NCBI RefSeq assembly: GCF_015767245.1
Contig: NZ_JADOTV010000008.1
Span: 1 to 64,000, forward strand
Direction: 5' to 3'
DNA length: 64,000 bases
Source: Aureivirga sp. CE67
Lineage (GTDB): Bacteria > Bacteroidota > Bacteroidia > Flavobacteriales > Flavobacteriaceae
Every line of letters starts with the position of its first letter. Within the stretch, counting starts at the first letter, position 1. The notes below the pieces were generated by a model. It did no database searches. It worked only from the letters and a program-made list of their open reading frames with translations, and was not told where the DNA came from. The position numbers were made by a program, and so were the translations under genes. Shown in pieces: positions 25,673-34,685 of the stretch.

Positions 25673-26167
25673 ATGAAATCAATTATTTTTTTGAGTGTAG
25701 GAAGTACTTTTGAAATTATATTATGGATTTTAGCCATCATTATAATCCTTTATGTTTTAGCAAAAAAAAAGTCGGTTTTAAATAAAGATAAAAATATTCC
25801 TTTTGATGACGCTATTGTTGAAGATGCAAATGAAGAAAATAAAAAAGAGGAAGTTGAAATTGAAAAAAACGAGGCAGAAGAAAAATCTGAAACTAAAGAA
25901 TATTTAGAATCTATAAATGCTCCAAAATTGAATTTTGAACGTATTGGTAAATCTGATTCTGAAAATAAAGATGATTTGAAAGAATTAAAAGGTATTGGTC
26001 CTGTTTTAGAGAAAAAACTCAATGAAATAGGGATTACTAGCTTTTCTCAGATAGAAAATTTAAAGAAAAATGATTTACAACTTATTTCTGTTCTTATAAA
26101 TTATCCTTTTCATAAAATACAAGGTAATCACTGGGCAAAGCAAGCAAAAGACATGAAAAAAGAATAA
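25673..26167 (+). CDS. Membrane-anchored helix-hairpin-helix protein
   Basis: This 164-residue protein has one N-terminal membrane helix (about 10-29). A charged linker (about 40-85) is dominated by Glu/Lys. The C-terminal helix-hairpin-helix module (about 105-160) contains LKELKGIGPVLEKKLNEIGI, then ITSFSQIENLKKNDLQLI and a Trp-containing tail (GNHWAKQAKDM). HhH modules of the GIGP type bind DNA or mediate protein contacts, and similar modules occur at the ends of otherwise unrelated proteins. Tethering one to the membrane is odd, and its target is unknown. The terminator is about 130 bases downstream. Confidence 0.7.
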   Translation: MKSIIFLSVGSTFEIILWILAIIIILYVLAKKKSVLNKDKNIPFDDAIVEDANEENKKEEVEIEKNEAEEKSETKEYLESINAPKLNFERIGKSDSENKDDLKELKGIGPVLEKKLNEIGITSFSQIENLKKNDLQLISVLINYPFHKIQGNHWAKQAKDMKKE

Positions 26168-26297
26168 ATATTTACAAATAATTTATTTTTTTTAATAATT
26201 ATTTAGTAAATTTAATATTAACAAGAATTAATTATTATACAATAAAGAATAATAGTAATCTTTTCATTAAATAGTTATTTGAATTTGAATTAATTTG

Positions 26298-26338
26298 AAA
26301 GAGGATGTAAAATAGGTCAGTACATCCTCTTTTTTTTA
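26298..26338 (+). terminator. Rho-independent terminator
   Basis: The stem AAAGAGGATGTA / TACATCCTCTTT has an 11-base loop and a T8 run. It lies 130 bases after the HhH gene and is the nearest stop signal for it. Confidence 0.75.
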
Positions 26339-26454
26339 TGAGATTTAGTTATTTGAACCGTATTTACAACAATAGCTTCTTTTTCATCTCTTTCACGAAT
26401 ATATAAAAAAAATGTTTAAATAAAAACCATTTTTATAAAACTTAATATTAGACA

Positions 26455-26685
26455 TTAAGCCTGTTCGTAACGCTCCATTTCTCTATCATAGAAAGTACTT
26501 GCTTCTTCAATTAAAGTACTAACTTGACTTGTTAATTCTTCCACATCTCCTTCTGGAATATCTTCAAACCATTCGATTTCATCATTTACTAAATTGATGA
26601 TAAATCTTGGAAATTCTGTATGAATTACAAAAATTGCATCTTGATGATCTGTATTGTCTCCTAATAAAAACCTTGGTATTTCCAT
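26455..26685 (-). CDS. Conserved small acidic protein
   Basis: This 76-residue acidic protein begins MEIPRFLLGDNTDHQDAIFV and continues IHTEFPRFIINLVNDEIEWF and a C-terminal helix (TLIEEASTFYDREMERYEQ). Proteins with this opening are widespread, uncharacterised single-domain products in flavobacteria. It starts one base after the MATE pump stop codon, so it is the second gene of that operon. Confidence 0.75.
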   Translation of the reverse strand: MEIPRFLLGDNTDHQDAIFVIHTEFPRFIINLVNDEIEWFEDIPEGDVEELTSQVSTLIEEASTFYDREMERYEQA

Positions 26686-26686
26686 T

Positions 26687-28039
26687 TTATTTTGATTGAA
26701 TTAGTTTCTTTGTTAATCTATTAAATCTTATATATAGTAAAAGTGCTGAGGCTGAAAGACCTGTCAACAATCCTACCCAAATTCCTTTTGTTCCTAAACT
26801 TGTATGCAGTCCGAAATAATAACTTACAGGAAAACCAATAAGCCAATATGCTATAAAAGTAAGAATTGTCGGTACTTTTACGTCTTGCATACCTCTTAAC
26901 GAACCAATAATTACCACTTGTAAACCGTCTGAAAGTTGGAATAAAGCTGCTAAAATTAATAATCCTGAAGCAATTTGGACTACTTCAATATTTTGAGTAA
27001 AAATCCAAGGAAGCATATCTTTCATTAATGCAAATAATATTGCAAAAACAAACATTATCAAAAATATCAATAAAAAGTTTGAAAATGCAATTCTACGTAA
27101 ATCTTTATATTGATGTAATCCTTTTTGGTTTCCTACACGAATAGTTGTTGCTACAGAAAGTCCAGAAGCAATCATGAAAGTTGCGGAAGCTAACTGAATT
27201 GCTATTTGATTTGCAGCTTGCGGAAATGTTCCGATTTTCCCTGCTAACCAGATAGAACCAGAAAATAAACCAACTTCAAAAAGCATTTGAAGCGAAGTTG
27301 GAAGTCCTAAACTAATGATTTTCTTATAATATATTTTGTGTAAATCTTTTCTTTTGATTCTTTCTAAAAAAGGTTTAAATTTTTTCTTACTTCTTAAAAT
27401 AGCTAACATAAAGAAAAACATTACTAACCTAGAAACAAGTGTTCCGATAGCAGCTCCAACCAATTCCAGTCTTGGAAAAATCCAAACTCCATAAATTAGC
27501 ATATAATTCACAATAATATTTACCACATTCGTGATCACAATAGCATACATTGCATATTTTGTCTGTGATAGCCCATCAGCGAACTGTCGTAAACTCTGAA
27601 ACATCATTATGGGAATAATCGTAAAAATTACTATTGAGAAATATGGTTTTGTTAACTCAACTACTTCAGGTTGTTGATCCAATTGATCTAAGAAATTTTG
27701 AAAAATATATAAACCAATAGCTAATATAAATCCTATTAAAGTCATAAGAAGAAAAGAATGTTGAAAGATCTTTCTTCCCTTTTGAGTATTATCTTTTCCG
27801 TCAGCTTCAGCAATTAATGGAGTAATGGCAAAAGAAAAACCAATTCCTAGAGAAAGCGCAATAAAGAAAATACTATTTCCTAAAGAAGCTGCCGCTAATT
27901 CAACTGGTCCTAAACTACCAATCATTATATTATCCACAAAACTCACCATTAAATGCCCTAAAGATCCTAGCATTACAGGTAATGACAATCTTAAATTGTA
28001 TGGAAATTCTTTAGTATAATTTGAGATATTCTTCAACAT
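26687..28039 (-). CDS. MATE-family multidrug efflux transporter
   Basis: This 450-residue protein has about 12 membrane helices in two halves. MATE features include LPVMLGSLGHLMVSFVDNIM near the N-terminus, the helix-2 motif GPVELAAASLGNSIFF, and the second-half equivalent GLPTSLQMLFEVGLFSGSIW. Such NorM-like pumps export cationic compounds in exchange for Na+ or H+. It is expressed from a TACATTTG-type promoter 25 bases upstream, with a small acidic protein directly downstream. Confidence 0.93.
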   Translation of the reverse strand: MLKNISNYTKEFPYNLRLSLPVMLGSLGHLMVSFVDNIMIGSLGPVELAAASLGNSIFFIALSLGIGFSFAITPLIAEADGKDNTQKGRKIFQHSFLLMTLIGFILAIGLYIFQNFLDQLDQQPEVVELTKPYFSIVIFTIIPIMMFQSLRQFADGLSQTKYAMYAIVITNVVNIIVNYMLIYGVWIFPRLELVGAAIGTLVSRLVMFFFMLAILRSKKKFKPFLERIKRKDLHKIYYKKIISLGLPTSLQMLFEVGLFSGSIWLAGKIGTFPQAANQIAIQLASATFMIASGLSVATTIRVGNQKGLHQYKDLRRIAFSNFLLIFLIMFVFAILFALMKDMLPWIFTQNIEVVQIASGLLILAALFQLSDGLQVVIIGSLRGMQDVKVPTILTFIAYWLIGFPVSYYFGLHTSLGTKGIWVGLLTGLSASALLLYIRFNRLTKKLIQSK

Positions 28040-28063
28040 GATTCTATTAATTCAAAAAGCCTG

Positions 28064-28071
28064 CAAATGTA
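28064..28071 (-). promoter_or_regulatory. -7 promoter element for the MATE operon
   Basis: On the minus strand it reads TACATTTG then CAGG, matching TAnnTTTG, 25 bases before the ATG. The -33 element is weak. Confidence 0.5.
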
Positions 28072-28227
28072 TTCAAATTTTCTTCTTTGTTTCAGGAAAA
28101 TTCATTTATATTTATGTTAAAATAAATAAGTGGTATTCTATAATTAATGAATATAGAAAAAACTTATGAAGACATGGGTTAACGAAATAAAAAAAATCTA
28201 TAATAAAATAAAATATTAAAATTTCGT

Positions 28228-28261
28228 TTTGATTAATCCGTATCGAGTTTCTATATATTTG
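28228..28261 (+). promoter_or_regulatory. Promoter of the peroxiredoxin gene
   Basis: A -33 TTTG (28228-28231) and a -7 TATATTTG (28254-28261) match the Bacteroidota sigma consensus with a 22-base spacer. They lie 41 bases ahead of the ATG. Confidence 0.5.
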
Positions 28262-28302
28262 CAGTAAGAAAATTAAATTAATAATCATTAAAAAAATATA
28301 AA

Positions 28303-28935
28303 ATGGCTGTATTAGTAGGTAAAAAAGCACCTCAATTTAGCGCACAAGCTGTAATTAACGGAGGAGAATTTGCATCTGATTTCACATTAGAACAATTCAA
28401 AGGAGATAAGTATGTTATCTTATTTTTCTATCCAAAAGATTTCACATTTGTTTGTCCAACAGAATTACACGCTTTCCAAGCTAAATTAGCTGAGTTCGAA
28501 GAAAGAGGTGTTGCAGTAGTAGCTGTTTCTACAGATACTGAGCAATCTCACTGGGGATGGTTACAAATGGAGAAAGCTGCAGGAGGAATCAAAGGAATTA
28601 CTTACCCAATCGTTGCAGATACTAACAAAACAATCTCTAAAAACTATGACGTTTTAGCTGGAGATTATTTCTACGATGAGAACGGAGAATTACAAGCTGA
28701 TGGAGAATTAATCGCTTACAGAGGATTATTCTTAATTGACAAAGAAGGAATCGTTCGTCACCAAATCGTGAACGACTTACCATTAGGAAGAAACGTTGAT
28801 GAGGCTATCCGTATGGTTGATGCATTGAAATTCAACGAAGAGCACGGTGAAGCTTGTCCGGCAAACTGGAACTCTGAGAAAGAAGGATTACAAGCAACTC
28901 ACGAAGGAATTGCTGATTATTTATCTAAAAACTAA
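28303..28935 (+). CDS. ahpC: Typical 2-Cys peroxiredoxin (AhpC/Prx1 type)
   Basis: This 210-residue cytosolic peroxidase reduces H2O2, organic peroxides and peroxynitrite. The peroxidatic Cys51 lies in FYPKDFTFVCPTELHAF. The resolving Cys185 lies in EACPANW near the C-terminus, giving the usual spacing of a head-to-tail dimer. Thr48 and Arg139 of the family site are in place (FTFVCP; AYRGLFLID). Codon choice is visibly more biased than in the neighbours, consistent with high expression. A good promoter precedes it and a terminator follows. No ahpF lies nearby, so the reductant is probably a thioredoxin encoded elsewhere. Confidence 0.95.
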   Translation: MAVLVGKKAPQFSAQAVINGGEFASDFTLEQFKGDKYVILFFYPKDFTFVCPTELHAFQAKLAEFEERGVAVVAVSTDTEQSHWGWLQMEKAAGGIKGITYPIVADTNKTISKNYDVLAGDYFYDENGELQADGELIAYRGLFLIDKEGIVRHQIVNDLPLGRNVDEAIRMVDALKFNEEHGEACPANWNSEKEGLQATHEGIADYLSKN

Positions 28936-28956
28936 TAATCTAGATAATATTTAGTT

Positions 28957-28985
28957 AAAAACTCTCGAAGAAATTCGGGAGTTTT
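28957..28985 (+). terminator. Rho-independent terminator
   Basis: AAAACTCTCGA / TCGGGAGTTTT stem with a 6-base loop and T-run, after the peroxiredoxin gene. Confidence 0.85.
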
Positions 28986-28997
28986 TGCATTTTAGAC

Positions 28998-29005
28998 TAT
29001 TTTTG
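28998..29005 (+). promoter_or_regulatory. -7-like element ahead of tpx
   Basis: TATTTTTG matches TAnnTTTG, 26 bases before the tpx ATG. It lies just past the ahpC terminator, where a separate promoter would be expected. Confidence 0.4.
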
Positions 29006-29030
29006 AACTTTAAAAATGAAATAAAATATC

Positions 29031-29528
29031 ATGGCTACAATTACATTAAAAGGTAATGAAATCCACACAAACGGAGAATTACCAAAAGTAGGAGAAAAAG
29101 CTCCAAATTTTGAATTAACAAAAAATGATTTATCAAAAGTTACTTTAAACGACTATAAAGGTTCTCGAGTAATTTTAAACATCTTCCCAAGTATTGACAC
29201 AGGAACTTGTGCTGCTTCTGTAAGAGCTTTTAACAAACAAGCTAGCGAATTAGAAAACACTAAAGTTGTTTGTGTTTCTAGAGATTTACCATTTGCTCAA
29301 ACAAGATTTTGTGGAGCTGAAGGAATCGAAAATGTAGAAACTGCATCTGATTTTGCAAACGGATCTTTTGGAAAAGATTACGGTCTAGAAATCATCGATG
29401 GGCCTTTAGCTAACTTACACTCTAGAGTTGTTATTGTTTTAAACGAAGAAGGAAACGTGTTATATACAGAGCAAGTTTCAGAAATCGTTGATGAACCTAA
29501 TTATGACAATGCTTTAAAAGCTTTATAA
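29031..29528 (+). CDS. tpx: Thiol peroxidase Tpx
   Basis: This 165-residue atypical 2-Cys peroxiredoxin opens MATITLKGNEIHTNGELPKV, a hallmark of Tpx. Peroxidatic Cys60 is in SIDTGTCAASVRAF and resolving Cys94 in TRFCGAEG, the same positions as in E. coli Tpx within one residue. It detoxifies alkyl hydroperoxides using thioredoxin. It sits behind ahpC but has its own -7-like element. dgkA starts nine bases after its stop, so tpx and dgkA are probably co-transcribed. Confidence 0.96.
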   Translation: MATITLKGNEIHTNGELPKVGEKAPNFELTKNDLSKVTLNDYKGSRVILNIFPSIDTGTCAASVRAFNKQASELENTKVVCVSRDLPFAQTRFCGAEGIENVETASDFANGSFGKDYGLEIIDGPLANLHSRVVIVLNEEGNVLYTEQVSEIVDEPNYDNALKAL

Positions 29529-29537
29529 AATACGCAT

Positions 29538-29918
29538 ATGAAAAACCCTAATGACGGATTTATAAGAGGACGTATTAGAAGTTTTAAATTTGCATTTCAA
29601 GGTGCTTGGTTGTTATTAACAACCGAGCACAGTATTATGGTACAATCTTCGCTAGGAGTTATCATGATTATTGCAGGTTTTTATTTCAATATTAGTCCCG
29701 TAGAATGGATGATTCAAATTTTAGCAATTTCAGTAGTTTTGGCTACAGAAGCTTTAAACACAGGAATTGAACGTGTAGCAGATTTCATTCACCCAGATTA
29801 TCACAAAAAAATTGGAATTATTAAAGATGTTGCTGCAGGAGCTGTAACTTTTGTTGCCTTAGGAGCTTTAATCATTGGACTTATTATTTATGTCCCAAAA
29901 ATTTTAAATTTAATATAA
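29538..29918 (+). CDS. dgkA: Diacylglycerol/undecaprenol kinase family protein
   Basis: This is a 126-residue integral membrane kinase with three helices. The DgkA signature ATEALNTGIERVADFIHPDY is complete, with the catalytic Glu and Asn (EALNTGIE), and the N-terminal surface helix region SFKFAFQGAWLLLTTEHS is present. Family members phosphorylate diacylglycerol or, in many bacteria, undecaprenol, recycling lipid carriers for wall and envelope polymers. It lies between tpx and ftsK, a neighbourhood commonly seen in flavobacteria. Confidence 0.93.
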   Translation: MKNPNDGFIRGRIRSFKFAFQGAWLLLTTEHSIMVQSSLGVIMIIAGFYFNISPVEWMIQILAISVVLATEALNTGIERVADFIHPDYHKKIGIIKDVAAGAVTFVALGALIIGLIIYVPKILNLI

Positions 29919-30035
29919 ATTTTAACCAAAACTATTATTAATTTTAAAAGATACAATATATTTACCTAGAATATCCTTTATAACTATCATATTTATATTC
30001 TATAAAATTACTTAATCTAACCAAAAATTTAAAAC

Positions 30036-32561
30036 ATGAAAAAAATAGGTATTTCTATAAAAAAACTAGAAAATTTAAATAAGCCATTTCAAAACCAAGC
30101 TGTGGTTGGTTTGTTTTTAGTTTTATTTTCTTTTTTTTTAACGATATCTTTTATTTCCTATTTTTCAAACTGGGGAGAAGACCAAAGCGTGATTGGGTCT
30201 CTTACGGATAGAAGTATAGAAGTAAAAAATATGATGGGAAAAATAGGAGCTTATATTTCCTATATTTTCATCTATAAAGGATTTGGTATCGCTTCGTTTG
30301 TTTTTTCAACACTTCTTTTCCTTTCTGGTTTATACAGAATGGTGCAAGCAGATCATAAAAAACTTAGAAAAAATTGGCGTTGGGCTATGTTAGGAATGGT
30401 ATGGCTTTCGCTTACTGTAAGCTTTTTCTTTCCAAAAAGTACCATAGCTTCAGGAATTATTGGTTTTGAAATTAAAGATTTTCTTCAGCATTTTTTAGGT
30501 AAAATAGGAGTTTTCTTACTTATTCTTTTTACGTTATTATCTTATTTAGCTATTCGTTTTAAAATCACTACAGAACATATTAAAAGATTCTTCTTAGCTA
30601 TTTTTAATGTTTCTAAAAAACATATTGAGAAAAGAAAAGAGGAAATTGAAGTTATCAAAAAACAAAAAGCTAAAGAAGCTGAACTTAAGGCAAAAGTTCA
30701 GGCTACAGATAAGGAAAAACTTAAAAAGGAACAAAAACCTCAAACAGTACAAAAAACTACTATTAAAAAAGAGGTTCAGAAACCAGAACCAAAAGTTACA
30801 TTTGAATTAAACCAAGAAACAAAACCAGAAGAACAAATATCAACAAATAAAGTAGAAAACGTAAAGCCAAAAGAAGAATCGAAATCTAATTTCACTAATT
30901 CTTTTGACAACCTTTCTCCTACAATTCAAAATTATTCTACAAATGAAGCTTCAGCTCAAGAGGATGATAGTCCGAAATTGGAAATTGAAGTTGCAGTAGA
31001 AAAAGAAGAAAAAACTGTTGAAGAAAATTTAGCAGATAGATTAGTAAATGATTTTGGTGAATTCGATCCAACTTTAGAATTAGGTAATTTCTCCTTCCCT
31101 TCTATTGATTTATTAAAAAAATATGATGAATCTATTTCTATTGATCAAGAAGAGCTGGAAGCGAACAATAATCGAATTATCGAAACTCTAAAACATTATA
31201 AAATTGGAATTGAACATATCAAAGCCACTGTTGGACCAACAGTAACTCTATATGAAATCATTCCTGAAGCTGGAGTTCGTATTTCTAAAATTAAAAACTT
31301 AGAGGATGATATTGCACTTTCTCTTTCTGCTTTAGGAATTCGTATTATTGCACCAATTCCTGGGAAAGGTACTATTGGTATTGAAGTTCCAAACAAAAAA
31401 CCTTCGATTGTTTCTATGCGATCGGTTATTGCTTCTACGAAATTTCAAACATCAGAAATGGAATTACCAATTGCTCTTGGAAAATCAATTTCTAACGAAA
31501 CTTTTGTAGCAGATTTGGCTAAAATGCCTCACTTATTAATGGCCGGAGCAACAGGACAAGGAAAGTCTGTTGGATTAAATGCAATCCTTACTTCCTTACT
31601 TTATAAAAAACACCCTGCGGAAGTTAAATTTGTTTTGGTAGATCCGAAAAAAGTAGAATTAACTTTATTCAACAAAATTGAAAGACATTATTTAGCAAAA
31701 CTTCCAGATACAGAAGAAGCAATTATTACAGATACAACAAAAGTTATCGATACTTTAAATTCTCTTTGTATTGAAATGGATGCTCGATATGATATGCTTA
31801 AAAATGCAATGACTCGAAATATTAAAGAGTATAATGCAAAATTTAAAGCTAGAAAACTTAATCCTGAAAATGGTCATAAGTTTTTACCATATATCGTTTT
31901 AGTTATTGATGAGTTTGCAGATTTAATCATGACGGCAGGAAAAGAAGTTGAAACTCCAATTGCAAGATTGGCACAGTTAGCCAGAGCAGTAGGAATTCAC
32001 TTAATTGTTGCAACACAAAGACCTTCTGTAAATGTTATTACAGGTATTATTAAAGCAAACTTCCCTGCGAGAATTGCTTTTAGAGTAACTTCTAAAATTG
32101 ACTCACGTACGATTTTAGATAGTCCTGGTGCAGATCAGTTAATTGGACGAGGAGATATGTTGTATTCTGGAGGAAATGATTTGACACGTTTACAGTGTGC
32201 TTTCGTTGATACTCCAGAGGTAGAAAGAATCACAGATTTTATTGGAATGCAAAGAGCATATCCGGACGCTCATTTACTTCCAGAATATAGTTCTGAAGAG
32301 AATGGCACAAGTCTTGATATCGACATTGAAGATAGAGATAAATTATTTAAAGAAGCAGCAATTCTTATCGTTCATGCACAACAAGGATCTGCTTCACTTT
32401 TACAAAGAAAATTAAAATTAGGATACAACCGAGCAGGGAGATTAATTGATCAATTAGAAGCTGCAGGTATTGTAGGTCCGTTTGAGGGAAGTAAAGCTCG
32501 ACAAGTTTTAGTCCCAGATGAAATGGCTTTAAATCAATTATTAGAAAATGAAAAGAACTAA
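30036..32561 (+). CDS. ftsK: DNA translocase FtsK
   Basis: This 841-residue protein has about four N-terminal membrane helices (about 22-45, 72-95, 110-128, 145-165) anchoring it at the division site. A Lys/Glu/Gln-rich linker (about 185-345) follows. The motor has a Walker A GATGQGKSVGLNA (about 503-515), a Walker B YIVLVIDEFADL (about 618-629) and QRPSVNVITGIIKANFPARI. The C-terminal winged-helix gamma domain (about 765-830; QQGSASLLQRKLKLGYNRAG) recognises KOPS-type sites. It moves chromosome ends during septation and activates XerCD. The downstream LolA-type gene begins within a few bases. Confidence 0.97.
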   Translation: MKKIGISIKKLENLNKPFQNQAVVGLFLVLFSFFLTISFISYFSNWGEDQSVIGSLTDRSIEVKNMMGKIGAYISYIFIYKGFGIASFVFSTLLFLSGLYRMVQADHKKLRKNWRWAMLGMVWLSLTVSFFFPKSTIASGIIGFEIKDFLQHFLGKIGVFLLILFTLLSYLAIRFKITTEHIKRFFLAIFNVSKKHIEKRKEEIEVIKKQKAKEAELKAKVQATDKEKLKKEQKPQTVQKTTIKKEVQKPEPKVTFELNQETKPEEQISTNKVENVKPKEESKSNFTNSFDNLSPTIQNYSTNEASAQEDDSPKLEIEVAVEKEEKTVEENLADRLVNDFGEFDPTLELGNFSFPSIDLLKKYDESISIDQEELEANNNRIIETLKHYKIGIEHIKATVGPTVTLYEIIPEAGVRISKIKNLEDDIALSLSALGIRIIAPIPGKGTIGIEVPNKKPSIVSMRSVIASTKFQTSEMELPIALGKSISNETFVADLAKMPHLLMAGATGQGKSVGLNAILTSLLYKKHPAEVKFVLVDPKKVELTLFNKIERHYLAKLPDTEEAIITDTTKVIDTLNSLCIEMDARYDMLKNAMTRNIKEYNAKFKARKLNPENGHKFLPYIVLVIDEFADLIMTAGKEVETPIARLAQLARAVGIHLIVATQRPSVNVITGIIKANFPARIAFRVTSKIDSRTILDSPGADQLIGRGDMLYSGGNDLTRLQCAFVDTPEVERITDFIGMQRAYPDAHLLPEYSSEENGTSLDIDIEDRDKLFKEAAILIVHAQQGSASLLQRKLKLGYNRAGRLIDQLEAAGIVGPFEGSKARQVLVPDEMALNQLLENEKN

Positions 32562-32574
32562 CACAAAATTTGAA

Positions 32575-33216
32575 ATGAGAAAAGGATTATTATTGTTATT
32601 TTTTGCAATCGCAACTTTAGGATTTGGACAAAATAATGCAGAACAACTTTTAGACGAGGTTTCTAAAAAAACTGCTTCTTATAAAACAATTGAAATTGAG
32701 TTTTTATACAAACTTGATAATATGGAAGAAAACATCCATAGTCAGAAAAAAGGAAATGTTTCATTAAAAGGAGATAAGTATTTTTTAAACTTATTTGAAG
32801 TAGATTTAATGTTTGATGGAGCAAAAAAATATACAATCAACCACGAAGATGAAGAAGTAATTATTGAAACTCCAGAGGAAGATGAAGAGGGATTATTGTC
32901 TCCATCAAAAATGTTGACATTTTATAAGAAAGGATACACTTATAAAATGGATATTCAAAAAAATACTACTGGAAGAAAAATTCAATACGTAAAATTAATT
33001 CCAATTGACTCAAATGCAGAGGTTAAGTATATTTTATTAGGAATTGATGTAAAAACGAAAAATATCAATGATTTAATTGAAGTAGGAAAAAACGGAACAA
33101 ATACATCAATTGTTATCACAAATATGAAAACAAACACTGTTATTTCAGATAAACTTTTTAATTTTGACCTGAAGAAATATCAAGATGATAAAAATTATTT
33201 AATATCTGAATTATAA
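32575..33216 (+). CDS. lolA: LolA-like outer-membrane lipoprotein carrier
   Basis: The ATG at 32575, 14 bases past the ftsK stop, begins a clean signal peptide (MRKGLLLLFFAIATLGFGQ); an ATG at 32548 overlapping ftsK lacks one. The 213-residue product has the LolA-family pattern: NNAEQLLDEVSKKTASYKTI, FLYKLDN, GNVSLKGDKYFLN, LMFDGAKKYTIN and a C-terminal SDKLFNFDLKKY. LolA ferries lipoproteins through the periplasm. Coupling with ftsK and an LptF/G-type permease is a recurrent flavobacterial arrangement, linking division with envelope building. Confidence 0.88.
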   Translation: MRKGLLLLFFAIATLGFGQNNAEQLLDEVSKKTASYKTIEIEFLYKLDNMEENIHSQKKGNVSLKGDKYFLNLFEVDLMFDGAKKYTINHEDEEVIIETPEEDEEGLLSPSKMLTFYKKGYTYKMDIQKNTTGRKIQYVKLIPIDSNAEVKYILLGIDVKTKNINDLIEVGKNGTNTSIVITNMKTNTVISDKLFNFDLKKYQDDKNYLISEL

Positions 33217-33226
33217 CATATATAAA

Positions 33227-34684
33227 TTGAAAAAATTAGATCAATATATACTTAAAAGTTTTTTAACTCCTTTTTTTGCAACATTCTTAATCATCCTTTT
33301 TGTACTAATAATGCAAGCAGTTTGGTTATACTTCGATGATCTTGCAGGGAAAGGAGTTAACCTTATATTTATACTTAAATTTATTTGGTACTTATCTCTT
33401 ACTTTAGTACCTATTGCAGTACCAATTGCAGTACTTTTATCTTCCATAATGGCTTTAGGAAATTTATCTGAAAATTATGAATTTGCTGCTATCAAATCTG
33501 TTGGTATTTCTTTGAAAAGAATGATGGCTCCTCTTTTAATTTTCACCTTAGCATTAAGCGCACTAAACTTTGTTTTTGCAAATAATGTCTTTCCTTATGC
33601 TTCTTTTAAACAAAGAAATTTATTAGTTAATGTAAAAAAGAAAAAACCATCTTTACTTTTAATTCCAGGAACATTTAATACAGAGATTCCTAATTTCACT
33701 ATTAAATTTGATGAAAGATATGGTAAAAATGAAAACATGCTAAGAAATGTTCAAATTGCCGATCTTTCTAAAAATAGAGGAAAAATCACTGTGATTACAG
33801 CGAAGAATGGAGAAATTGTATCTAAGGAAGGAAGTAGATACATGACGATTGTTTTAAACGATGGATATTATTATACTGACGAAATTGGACATAGAACTAC
33901 TTTAAAAGAAAAAAATAGACTTCCTAACTCTAGGGCAAGTTTTGAAAAATATACTGTAAACATTGATATTTCTGATTTTGGTAACGAAGGATTAGATAAA
34001 GAAAATATCAGTCAAGCAGCTGTTATGCTTCGTTTAAATCAATTAGAACCGAAAATTGATAGTCTAAAACAGGTATATGATAAAAATATTGGTTTGAAAC
34101 TTAAAAACCTTTTAATTCGAACAAAAATCAACGAATTACAACCTATTAATGATTCTTTAAAAGTAAAAGGTTTGTCAGAAAATGTTCTAGAAAACTTTAA
34201 TTTAGAAGGTCAATTAATTGTACTTGATAATGCTATTTCTTCAATGAAAAGAACTAACATGAATGTAAAAAGTACAACTAGTAGTTTCAAACTAGACAGA
34301 AAAAGATTAAATCAATATGATTTTGAGTTTTACCACAGAGTTGCTTTCTCATTAGCTCCACTTATTTTATTCTTTATTGGTGTACCTTTAGGTTCTATTA
34401 TTAGAAAAGGAGGATTTGGAGTTCCGATGGTATTAGCAATCGTTGTCTTTGTCATTTATTTCTTCATTGACACATTTGGTAAAAACTTATCAGAAGAAAG
34501 TGCATTGCCAGCATCTTTTGCAAGTTGGCTTGCAACCATAGTTTTATTCCCTTTCGGAATGTTTTTAACATATAAAGCAACAAAAGGAATGGGAGTATTT
34601 GATATTAATAACGTAATTCAACCTATCAAAAACTTTTTCAATAAGTTAGGTTTAAAAAAGGAAAAACAACACAACAATCGATAA
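33227..34684 (+). CDS. lptG: LptF/LptG-family (YjgP/YjgQ) permease
   Basis: This 485-residue protein starts at TTG 33227, ten bases after the previous stop; MKKLDQYILKSFLTPFFATF is the expected N-terminus for the family. Three N-terminal membrane helices (about 12-33, 47-80, 100-120), a large periplasmic beta-jellyroll region (about 125-360) and three C-terminal helices (about 375-450) match LptF/LptG. The motif APLILFFIGVPLGSIIRKGG is characteristic. It extracts LPS from the inner membrane with LptB2. Which of F or G it represents is uncertain, as no paralogue is in the window. Confidence 0.9.
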   Translation: MKKLDQYILKSFLTPFFATFLIILFVLIMQAVWLYFDDLAGKGVNLIFILKFIWYLSLTLVPIAVPIAVLLSSIMALGNLSENYEFAAIKSVGISLKRMMAPLLIFTLALSALNFVFANNVFPYASFKQRNLLVNVKKKKPSLLLIPGTFNTEIPNFTIKFDERYGKNENMLRNVQIADLSKNRGKITVITAKNGEIVSKEGSRYMTIVLNDGYYYTDEIGHRTTLKEKNRLPNSRASFEKYTVNIDISDFGNEGLDKENISQAAVMLRLNQLEPKIDSLKQVYDKNIGLKLKNLLIRTKINELQPINDSLKVKGLSENVLENFNLEGQLIVLDNAISSMKRTNMNVKSTTSSFKLDRKRLNQYDFEFYHRVAFSLAPLILFFIGVPLGSIIRKGGFGVPMVLAIVVFVIYFFIDTFGKNLSEESALPASFASWLATIVLFPFGMFLTYKATKGMGVFDINNVIQPIKNFFNKLGLKKEKQHNNR

Positions 34685-34685
34685 A

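Noticed and set aside
30607-30810. Plus-strand ORF rich in Lys/Leu inside ftsK
   Set aside because: It lies in another frame of the Lys-rich FtsK linker; its composition simply mirrors the A-rich coding sequence.
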